IMG/VR virus record: IMGVR_UViG_3300027734_003122
Span: 1-55,194 of that record
Reading direction: 5' to 3' (one strand)
Length of the DNA: 55,194 bases
DNA from: a virus
Part shown: positions 42,421 to 50,900 of the stretch, one piece after another
Position numbering within the stretch: position 1 is the first letter of the stretch
Layout of the letters: the number at the start of each line of letters is the position of its first letter
Program-made: the position numbers and the translations under genes
Notes under the pieces: generated by a model
The model's database searches: none
Seen by the model: the letters and a program-made list of their open reading frames with translations, nothing else
Told to the model about the DNA's origin: nothing

Positions 42421-45170
42421 ATAAAGAAAAATATTATTGGTTAAATAAGGAGAGTAGAACTTTCTTATCAAGGGGGTATATAAATGAGACCCCCGAGCAA
42501 AGAATTAAAGATATTGCAAATAAAGCAGAGGGGTATTTAAAAATTGATGGTTTTGCTGTTAAGTTTGAGGAATATATGGCAAAAGGTTTTTATAGCCTTT
42601 CTACACCTGTATGGATTAATTTTGGTAAAGAAAAGGGATTGCCCATATCCTGCTATGGATCCAATATTGATGACACATTAGATAGCATTTTAAATGCTGG
42701 AAGAGAGATTGGTATGATGTCAAAATATGGTGGTGGAACTAGTGCTTATTTAGGTAATATTAGAGCAAGGGGAACTAAAATATCAACAGGTGGTACAGCA
42801 GATGGACCAGTTCATTATGCAAGGGTGTATGACACAGTAGTTGATGTTTGCAAACAATCAGAGGCAAGAAGGGGTGCGTGTGCAGTCTGGTTACCAATTG
42901 AACATAATGATATTATGGAGTTTCTTGATATTGGAACAGAGGGTAATCCAATCCAGAATTTACAATATGGTGTTACTGTTACAGATAATTGGATTAATGA
43001 TATGAAGGGGGGTGACCCAAGCAAGAGAAAAATCTGGGCAAAGATTATTCAAAGACGTAATGAGTTTGGTTTTCCATATATTATGTTTAAGGATAACTCA
43101 AATAACAATTCCCCCTACAAAGAGTTGGGTATGGAGATAACTGCTTCAAATTTATGTCTAACAGAAGACCAAAGAGTTGTCACATCAAAAGGATATTTAA
43201 CTGTAAAAGAGTTATATGAGATTGGTGATGAATTGGTGTTGTTTAATGGTGAAGAGGAAGTTAAATCAACTCCTATGTTATTGAGGAATGAGGATGCTGA
43301 AATTCTAAAAATAACATATTCAAATGGAATGACCCAAAAGGTAACATTTAATCATGGAATTCCAGTTTTTAATGATACTACAAAAGATATCGTAAGAGTT
43401 GAAGCAAAGGATTTGAAAATTGGTGATTATGTTGCATTACAAACAAATAAAGGTTTGTTCGGTGAATTAGATATGCAGGATGAGGCTTACTTGTTGGGTT
43501 TATATCAATCAGATGGAACTCAAGATAAGGATAATTTGATGATTGATATTTGGGAGAATGATTTTGATTTGATTGATGATATCCAAGAAAAATTTAATAA
43601 AATACATTATAAGTATGGTTGTGATACATATGATGTTAAAAATGCTTTTGGTAGAGAAAAAGTTGAATCAAGAAATAGAAAACCAGCAACTTTCTTTGAT
43701 TCAAAAGTTAGTCAATCTCTTGTTAAGAAAAAAAGATTAACATCAAGAACACTTAAAAAAGCATTAAATTTTGAAAAAGGTTATGTTCCATCTTGGATTT
43801 GGGAATCAAATGAGGATACTATTTGGGCGTATTTAAGAGGTTTATTGTATGCTGATGGGACTGTGTTTAAGAGTGATAACAAAGGTGAGCCAATACAAAT
43901 TTCCTATGCTGATATCAATAAAGAATTTTTAAGTGAGTTACAAATTTTATGTACTAATTTAGGTCTTAGTTGTTCTATTCGTCTTTTAAGAAAAGAAGGT
44001 CAAAGTTTATTACCTGATGGTAAGGGTGGGCATAAATATTATACATCTAAAGATTGTTGGAGATTAATTTTTGGAAGTAAAAATGATGCTTTAATTATTG
44101 AAGAAAAAACTGGGTTCTTAACAAGAAAGAATGTTATTATTGAAGATAGGGAGTATAGAGATAATACTAAGAAAAGAGCAAAAGTCGTTTCAATTGAACA
44201 AGTAGATAATGAACCAGTTTATTGCCCAACAGTACATAATGATGAACATATTTTTGTATCAAATGGACTAAAGACTTTTAATTGTTCAGAAATTCAATTA
44301 CCAACAGATTCATTAAACTCGTTTGTTTGTTGTTTGGGTTCATTGAATTTACTTCATTGGGATGAGATAATTGAGACTGATGCAATTGAGGTTTATACTA
44401 TGTTCTTAAATGCAGTTATGGATGAATTTATATTGAAGTCAGGTAAAATGGCTGGTATGAAAAGAGCTAATAGATTTGCGTCACAACATAGAGCCATTGG
44501 CTTGGGGGTTTTGGGTTATCATTCATTATTCCAATCAAAATTAATTCAATTTGAATCTTTGATGGCAAAGCAATTAAATCATCAAATATTTAAAACAATT
44601 AAAGAAAAATCTGAATTAGCTTCAAAATATTTATATGAAGAGAAGGGATATAAATGTTTAAGAGAGGGTTATGCCAACACAACATTAATTGCTATTGCCC
44701 CAACCAAGTCAAGTTCTTTTATTCTGGGACAAGTAAGTATGGGTATTGAGCCAATCAAATCAAATTATTTTATTAAAGATTTGGCAAAATCAAAAACAAT
44801 TTATAAGAATCCATTTTTGGATATTGAATTGGAAAAGTATGGCTTAAATACACCAGAAACCTGGGAAAGTATTTTGAAGAAAGATGGATCGGTTCAGCAT
44901 TTGGATTTCCCCACAAAAGAGGTGTTTAAATCATTTATTGAAATATCACCAAAAGAATTGATATTACAAGCAGCACAGAGGCAAAAATTTATTGACCAAT
45001 CACAGTCATTAAATTTGATGATACACCCATCAGTTCCAGCAAAGGATATAAATCAATTATATCTATATGCACATGAAGAGGGGGTTAAGACGCTTTACTA
45101 TCAGTTTAGCCAGAGTTCAGCACAATCATTCGCAAGAAATATTAATGAGTGTGTGAGTTGTGAATCTTAG
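42417..45170 (+). CDS. nrdA: Ribonucleotide reductase, class I alpha subunit, containing an intein
   Basis: 917 residues as translated, about 541 after removal of the intein at 247-622, compared with about 760 in E. coli NrdA; no ATP-cone is present at the N-terminus. Extein features: ISCYGSNIDDTLDSI (first redox Cys), MMSKYGGGTSAYLGNIR, 'SNL/CSEIQLPT' (catalytic thiyl Cys as the residue after the intein), VCCLGSLNL (second redox Cys), TKSSSFILGQVSMGIEP, and a C-terminal CVSCES tail that shuttles electrons. It reduces ribonucleotides to deoxyribonucleotides with NrdB. The lack of a cone means no dATP overall inhibition at that site. Followed by a strong terminator. Confidence 0.95.
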   Translation: MNKEKYYWLNKESRTFLSRGYINETPEQRIKDIANKAEGYLKIDGFAVKFEEYMAKGFYSLSTPVWINFGKEKGLPISCYGSNIDDTLDSILNAGREIGMMSKYGGGTSAYLGNIRARGTKISTGGTADGPVHYARVYDTVVDVCKQSEARRGACAVWLPIEHNDIMEFLDIGTEGNPIQNLQYGVTVTDNWINDMKGGDPSKRKIWAKIIQRRNEFGFPYIMFKDNSNNNSPYKELGMEITASNLCLTEDQRVVTSKGYLTVKELYEIGDELVLFNGEEEVKSTPMLLRNEDAEILKITYSNGMTQKVTFNHGIPVFNDTTKDIVRVEAKDLKIGDYVALQTNKGLFGELDMQDEAYLLGLYQSDGTQDKDNLMIDIWENDFDLIDDIQEKFNKIHYKYGCDTYDVKNAFGREKVESRNRKPATFFDSKVSQSLVKKKRLTSRTLKKALNFEKGYVPSWIWESNEDTIWAYLRGLLYADGTVFKSDNKGEPIQISYADINKEFLSELQILCTNLGLSCSIRLLRKEGQSLLPDGKGGHKYYTSKDCWRLIFGSKNDALIIEEKTGFLTRKNVIIEDREYRDNTKKRAKVVSIEQVDNEPVYCPTVHNDEHIFVSNGLKTFNCSEIQLPTDSLNSFVCCLGSLNLLHWDEIIETDAIEVYTMFLNAVMDEFILKSGKMAGMKRANRFASQHRAIGLGVLGYHSLFQSKLIQFESLMAKQLNHQIFKTIKEKSELASKYLYEEKGYKCLREGYANTTLIAIAPTKSSSFILGQVSMGIEPIKSNYFIKDLAKSKTIYKNPFLDIELEKYGLNTPETWESILKKDGSVQHLDFPTKEVFKSFIEISPKELILQAAQRQKFIDQSQSLNLMIHPSVPAKDINQLYLYAHEEGVKTLYYQFSQSSAQSFARNINECVSCES
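43155..44282 (+). mobile_element. LAGLIDADG intein in NrdA at the catalytic cysteine
   Basis: 376 residues (NrdA 247-622), from CLTEDQRVVTSKGYL to FVSNGLKTFN before Cys623. Block B is QKVTFNHGIPVF. Two LAGLIDADG-type motifs, EAYLLGLYQSDGTQ and YLRGLLYADGTVF, mark a homing endonuclease that looks intact. The penultimate residue is Phe, not His. The residue after the intein is the radical Cys of NrdA. Confidence 0.92.
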
Positions 45171-45191
45171 ATTTGGTACAATTTGTTAAAT

Positions 45192-45232
45192 AAAAAACCC
45201 CCAGTCTATTAATTTAGATTTGGGGGTTTTTA
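45192..45232. terminator. Bidirectional intrinsic terminator after nrdA
   Basis: AAAAACCCCCA and TGGGGGTTTTT arms around an 18-base loop, followed by TATCTTTTTT. It separates the convergent nrdA (+) and 86-residue gene (-). Confidence 0.88.
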
Positions 45233-45238
45233 TCTTTT

Positions 45239-45499
45239 TTATTTTCCACTCAATGTGTCATAAATACGTTCAAGTTTTTTTACATCAGCTTCACTAAATG
45301 CAAAATTAGTATTCTCAAATTTATCTTTCATTTTTGAAAGTTTATCCATAATTTTGTTAACCATAGATATTGCTTTTTTCCCAGTTTTTGCTTTACCTTC
45401 TTTATGGTAGTCCATAAAAAGGCCTTCACTTCCTTTATCTTCAACAATTCTTTTAACTAGTTTATTTAAACCAGCTTCTGTTAATCTTACTGTTCTCAT
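45239..45499 (-). CDS. Small helical protein with leader-like N-terminus
   Basis: An 86-residue basic protein starting MRTVRLTEAGLNKLVKRIVE at the ATG at 45499; a longer frame adds an AT-derived Tyr/Phe/Ile stretch upstream across the promoter region and is rejected. The N-terminal motif 'RLTE..L..LVKRIVE' is common at the start of small Bacteroidota phage proteins. The remainder is helical and Lys-rich (KAISMVNKIMDKLSKMKDKF, then ADVKKLERIYDTL). It has its own minus-strand TATTTATA box and ends at a terminator. The role is unknown; a packaged internal protein is a possibility. Confidence 0.7.
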   Translation of the reverse strand: MRTVRLTEAGLNKLVKRIVEDKGSEGLFMDYHKEGKAKTGKKAISMVNKIMDKLSKMKDKFENTNFAFSEADVKKLERIYDTLSGK

Positions 45500-45510
45500 A
45501 ATTTTTTTTA

Positions 45511-45518
45511 TATAAATA
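45511..45518 (-). promoter_or_regulatory. Candidate late promoter box (TATTTATA, minus strand)
   Basis: Read on the minus strand GTATATTTATATAAAAAAAA begins 19 bases before the ATG at 45499. Confidence 0.5.
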
Positions 45519-45560
45519 TACAATAAATTAAATTCGTTTACAAATTTATAAAAAAAGACA

Positions 45561-45568
45561 TATTTATA
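45561..45568 (+). promoter_or_regulatory. Candidate late promoter box (TATTTATA) for the baseplate wedge operon
   Basis: ACATATTTATATACAAACAA begins 23 bases before the gp25-like ATG at 45584. Confidence 0.55.
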
Positions 45569-45583
45569 TACAAACAAAGTATA

Positions 45584-46060
45584 ATGGCTGAAGGTTTTAC
45601 ATATGGGGTTGATTTTCCTTTTGATACTTCTCCAAAAGGGGATTCGTTAAAGATGACTGAATATGTGTCAGAGGAGGTAAGAGCGTCTTTGTTGCATTTA
45701 CTTTTAACCAGAAAAGGTAGTAGGTATTATCTACCTGATTTCGGCACTAGACTTTATGAATTTTTATTTGATCCTTTGGATGTTGTATCTTTTGATATTA
45801 TTGAAGATGACATTAGAAGTGCTGTTAATAAATATATACCTAATTTAGTTTTGAATAAAATAACAATTGAACCTATTTTAGAAAGTGAAGAGGTTAAAAC
45901 AACCAAATTAAATTTAGATGAAATGGGGTCAAGTTCTGTTGATAAGATTTATAGGTCGCCAGGAAAGGGAACTTATGAGAATACAGCGAAAATAAAAATA
46001 GAATATACAACAACAAATAACACTTTTAGTGGTAGCGATTTTGTAATTATAAACATATAA
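45584..46060 (+). CDS. Baseplate wedge protein (T4 gp25-like)
   Basis: A 158-residue protein with the gp25/IraD core: MTEYVSEEVRASLLHLLLTR, then KGSRYYLPDFGTRLYEFLFD and DIRSAVNKYIPNLVLNKITI. gp25 is the conserved core of the wedge in contractile tails, sitting near the sheath initiation site. The C-terminal 50 residues are longer than in T4 gp25 (132) and contain Ser/Thr-rich loops. One base separates it from the gp6-like gene, so the wedge genes form an operon with a late-type box upstream. Confidence 0.9.
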   Translation: MAEGFTYGVDFPFDTSPKGDSLKMTEYVSEEVRASLLHLLLTRKGSRYYLPDFGTRLYEFLFDPLDVVSFDIIEDDIRSAVNKYIPNLVLNKITIEPILESEEVKTTKLNLDEMGSSSVDKIYRSPGKGTYENTAKIKIEYTTTNNTFSGSDFVIINI

Positions 46061-46061
46061 T

Positions 46062-47894
46062 ATGACAGACAAGAAAATATCTTATGGTGTAAGGGATTTC
46101 CAAGGGATAAGGAGCGAATTAATAAATTACGTTAAAACATATTATCCTGATTTAATAAACGATTTTAATGATGCGTCAATATTCTCAGTATTTTTAGATT
46201 TAAATGCTGCTGTTGCTGATAATTTACACTATCATATTGATAGAAGTTTGCAAGAAACAGTTTTACAATATGCGCAGCAAAAATCATCAATATATAATAT
46301 TGCAAAAACATACGGTTTAAAAATACCAGGACAAAGACCATCTGTAACATTATGTGATTTTTCAATAACGGTTCCTGTATTTGGTGACAAACCAGATGTT
46401 AGATACGCTGGTTTATTACAAAGAGGTGCGCAAGTTACTGGCAACGGGATATTATTTGAATCATTAAATGATATTGATTTCTCATCTGATTATGATACCC
46501 AAGGAAATAAAAATAGAACAGTTGTACCAAATAGGTTAAATAATATAATCATTAACTATACATTAACAAAAAGAGAACCAGTAATTAATGGTACAACAAA
46601 GGTTTTCAAGAGAGTAATTACCCCTTCTGACATTAGACCATTTTTTGAATTATTCTTACCTGAAAAGAATGTTTTGGGCATAACAAGTGTGTTATTAAAG
46701 AATGGACAAATTGGAACCATACCTCCAAACGCTGATTTTTTAAGTGAAAATGATAGATGGTATGAGGTTGATTCTTTGGCTGAGGATCGTGTTTTTATTA
46801 TTGATACAACAAAAGATACAAGTAATGCTGGTATAAAAGTTGGTAAATACATTCAAACAGAAAATAGATTTATTAGTGAGTATACGCCAGAAGGATTTAA
46901 GAAGATTACTTTCGGTAGTGGTGTTAATACTGCTATGGAACAATTAAATAATTTCACATTAAATGGGCAATCCCCAACGTTAGAAAACATATTAAATAAC
47001 TTTTCATTAGGTAGAACATTACGCCCAAATACTACATTGTTTATACAATATAGAGTTGGCGGTGGGGTTAATACAAATTTAGGACCGAACACATTAACGC
47101 AATTAGGTGTTAATAATTTTATTATTAATGCTGGAAATTCTGCACAAGAGTCTGCGGTTATTAATTCACTTAGGGTTAATAACTTATTCCCAGCGATAGG
47201 GGGTGCTGGATTACCTAGTGTTGAAGAAGTTAGAAATTTTGTTTCATATAATTTTGCAGCACAAAAGAGGGCTGTTACGATTAGGGATTACGAGTCAATC
47301 ATTAGGAATATGCCCCCGGAGTTTGGAGCACCTGCCAAGGTATCCATTCAAGAGAAAGATAACAAAGTAGAAGTTTTGCTACTTTCTTATGATATTAACG
47401 GTAAATTAGTAAGTGATAATTCTAAGTATTTGGCGGATAATATTGCCAATTATTTATCCAATTATAGGATGTTAAATGATTATGTTGTTGTAACATCAGC
47501 AAAAGTGATTGATATAAGCATTGATATTAGTGTGGTGTTATCAGCTGGATTTGCGTCAAAAGATGTTATTAATAATATCATAACTGTTATTAATACTTAT
47601 TTTTCACCACAATCTATGCAATTGGGGACAAATGTTAATTTATCTGAATTGAAGAGTAGCATACAAACATTAATTGGTGTTGTTACAATAAGTGAAATGG
47701 TAATTAAGAATGAAGTTGGGGGGGATTATTCTGGTGGGGAAACCTCAATGTCATATTCGGATAAGGAGAATAAAATAATTCAACCAGTAGATGATACAAT
47801 TTATTCTCAACCATCAGAAATTTACCATATTCGTTATCCTGAAAAAGATATTAGAGTAAAAGCAAAACTAGCAACTGGAATGACTATTGGGTAA
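46062..47894 (+). CDS. Baseplate wedge protein (T4 gp6/J-like)
   Basis: At 610 residues it is near T4 gp6 (660). The N-terminus (GVRDFQGIRSELINYVKTYY, then DASIFSVFLDLNAAVADNLH and YHIDRSLQETVLQYAQ) is the typical gp6/gpJ pattern. The core contains PSVEEVRNFVSYNFAAQKRA followed by VTIRDYESIIRNMPPEFGAP, the conserved 'RA.T..DYE......P' segment. gp6 dimers form the iris of the baseplate that switches conformation on contraction. A gap of 80 bases with a new promoter box follows it. Confidence 0.9.
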   Translation: MTDKKISYGVRDFQGIRSELINYVKTYYPDLINDFNDASIFSVFLDLNAAVADNLHYHIDRSLQETVLQYAQQKSSIYNIAKTYGLKIPGQRPSVTLCDFSITVPVFGDKPDVRYAGLLQRGAQVTGNGILFESLNDIDFSSDYDTQGNKNRTVVPNRLNNIIINYTLTKREPVINGTTKVFKRVITPSDIRPFFELFLPEKNVLGITSVLLKNGQIGTIPPNADFLSENDRWYEVDSLAEDRVFIIDTTKDTSNAGIKVGKYIQTENRFISEYTPEGFKKITFGSGVNTAMEQLNNFTLNGQSPTLENILNNFSLGRTLRPNTTLFIQYRVGGGVNTNLGPNTLTQLGVNNFIINAGNSAQESAVINSLRVNNLFPAIGGAGLPSVEEVRNFVSYNFAAQKRAVTIRDYESIIRNMPPEFGAPAKVSIQEKDNKVEVLLLSYDINGKLVSDNSKYLADNIANYLSNYRMLNDYVVVTSAKVIDISIDISVVLSAGFASKDVINNIITVINTYFSPQSMQLGTNVNLSELKSSIQTLIGVVTISEMVIKNEVGGDYSGGETSMSYSDKENKIIQPVDDTIYSQPSEIYHIRYPEKDIRVKAKLATGMTIG

Positions 47895-47950
47895 TTTGTT
47901 TATTTTAAGCCAAACAAAGTTATTATATAATAAATAATCAATAACTAAAA

Positions 47951-47958
47951 TATTTATA
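47951..47958 (+). promoter_or_regulatory. Candidate late promoter box (TATTTATA) for the gp7-position gene
   Basis: AAAATATTTATATAATCAAA begins 24 bases before the ATG at 47975. Confidence 0.55.
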
Positions 47959-47974
47959 TAATCAAACGGTTTAA

Positions 47975-50900
47975 ATGGACAACTCTTTTAGAATAAGAAC
48001 AGAAATAGGTAAAGACAAAGTAGTAAATTTTGAGTTAAATCAGGACTTTGAATTTTTAGAAATACTATCCTTTAAAGTTAGACAATCAGATGTTTTCTCA
48101 TTAAATTGTGCTAATTATGGTGTTGTAACAGGAAGGGTTACAGCAAATACAGGCTTTGGACTACCAAATGCAAAAGTTTCAATTTTCATACCAATAAGCG
48201 ATGAGGATGTTAATAATGAAGTTATTAATGCAATTTATCCTTATAGAAATATAAAAGATACAAATGAAGATGGGTATAGATATAATCTATTACCTTATGA
48301 AGAATCTTATTTTGGACATGTTCCAACAGGTACATTCCCCTCACTAGATGATGTTTTATTAAATACCGTTGCCATTGAAGTATTTGACAAGTATTACAAA
48401 TATACGGTCAAGACAAATTCAAGTGGCGATTATATGATATTTGGTGTCCCCGTTGGCGGTCAAGTTGTTTTTATGGATCTTGATTTATCTGACATGGGTG
48501 AGTTTTCATTAACCCCAGAAGATATAATTAGAATGGGGTTGGCGACCAGAGACCAATTAAAGGATGGAAAGTTTAAGGCTTCAACTGACTTGCAAATATT
48601 GCCGCAAATTGTGTCATTAACAAAACCAGTTGATGTGTCACCATTATGGGGGGATGATGAAATATGCCAGCCAGCAATTAATAGGGTTGATTTTGATTTA
48701 AGGGATGACGCGAATATTGACATACAACCAACATCTGTTTTTATTGGTTCAATAATATCAACAACAGATAAGTTAGCAACAAAAATAAGTTGCAACAAAC
48801 CAAACAAACAAGGTGAATTATGTAATTTAATTGCAAATACTGGGCAAATATTAGCAATCAGGCAAACAATTGATGTAGATAATTTAGATAAGCCAATTTT
48901 AGAACAATACGAGATAGAAGGTGGGGGGTATGTTATTGATGATAATGGTGCTTGGATTGTAGATGTTCCGATGAATTTGGATTATGTTATTACAGACGAG
49001 AATGGGGAGAAAATAATAACAACAGATAAGACAAGGGGCATCCCAACAAAGGGTAAATATAGATTTAAGGTTAAGTGGGAGCAATCGGATGAGTTAAATA
49101 AATCAACAAAAAGAGCCACATATTTGCTTCCTAATATTAAAGAATATGGGTGGGATAGTTTGAATCCAACAGTTGACCCAATAAACTCAAATGTCGCAAA
49201 TGTTAAAGAGCAACTTAGGGGTTCTTATTATTTTGGCCTTGCTTGGTCTGGCTACACTAATTCAGTTGATGCTATATCTTGTGAGGACACATTCTATGAA
49301 TTTAATTATAATAGGGTTTATACTGTAAGTAATTTAATATATAATGACCCGATAAAAGGAATATCAGATGATTTATGCGATGCTAGGGTCAATAAGTTTC
49401 CAACGAATGATGGTATTAAACACCCCACGTTCTTGGGTAGTATTATTAATTTCTTTAATTCTCTAATTTCAATTATTACGGTAAACTTAATTGTTCCGTT
49501 AGTTTTCATTTTACATATAGTATCAGGAATCATTAATTTAATTCTCGACATCGTTACTATTGTCGGTAAAATTATGAATTTTTTAGTAAGATTATTTGGA
49601 TTTAAGTCGGTTAAATTTATTGATTTAACTAACTTAAAAATAAAAACTATAAAACTGCCTATAATATCATATCCATCTTGCACTACTTGTGAGTGCGATG
49701 CTACGGTCATTAGTGATGAACCAGTTTCACTTTTGGATTCTGGGTTTTTAACGCCAGTTAGTAACCCAGCTAATTATTATAAGAAATATTTGGATTCATT
49801 ATTGTTGTTAGATGGTCAATTTAATAAATTTTTTAATCAATACGGTATAACCATCTTCAGTCAAAGATACGACCCCCAGACAAACGAAGGTAAAGAAGAT
49901 AGACAATACTTTGCGGAGGCAGTCAGTCAAGCGCTAGGGGGCAAATTAACCATATTTGAGAATATAAATGATTATAAAGAAACAATATCTGATGAATTTG
50001 AATTCTTAAATTCAAACAAATTCTTCACGTATCAATTAACTTTGAATATCCCAGAAAGAATTAATTTATTTAATACCAGAGGGCAATATTTTTCTTATAC
50101 AAATTTAATTAAAGTTACCTTTTCAGTTGATAACAATCTTGGAAAATCGCATTACGATAATACATTAACTGTTTTAACGCCAAAGTTTTATGATTCAGGT
50201 ACATTATTGAGTTTTGTTGATCCCAAAATAACTTTTGATGAAAATAATAAAAACAATATTACTGGTACAACAGTTGGGGATGTTAATTTTAGCATTACAG
50301 TTAATTATATTGACCCTGGTAAATCTGATAAATCAGTAGTATATACAATTCCTAAGTCACCTAGTTTGGTTAAAACCCAAATTTTCCCTATGGATATTGA
50401 GTATTATCAAGTAATTACTGCTATGACTTATAGTCAATTTATAAAAATATCTAATACAAGTAGTTTCCCTAGGTCATTTCCAACAATATTAGCAGGTTCA
50501 GGAGACACTAGGTATAGTATTAAAAATAATATTAATATTGAAGGTCAGACAAACAAGAAAACTTTGGATTATTATGAAAATATTGAAGAACAATATGTTG
50601 TGATAATGCAAAGGGGGGTTGATCCGTATTCCCCCTTATTTACAAATGAATATAGTTTAGGTAGAATTTTTGGATTCCAAGATGAATTAGCAATTAAAGT
50701 GAATACAAAATGTAGATTAAACATCCCTATTCAGAAAATAACTAATGGGGAATCAATACAGAGTCATTATAATCAAAATGAGATTTTTCATCCATCTTAT
50801 TTTTTCACCCCAGGTAGTGATTTCGTTTCCATAACATTCCAGAATGGAGGTTATTATTCGGCATTTGATAAAAAATATATAAATAATAATATTAATTCAA

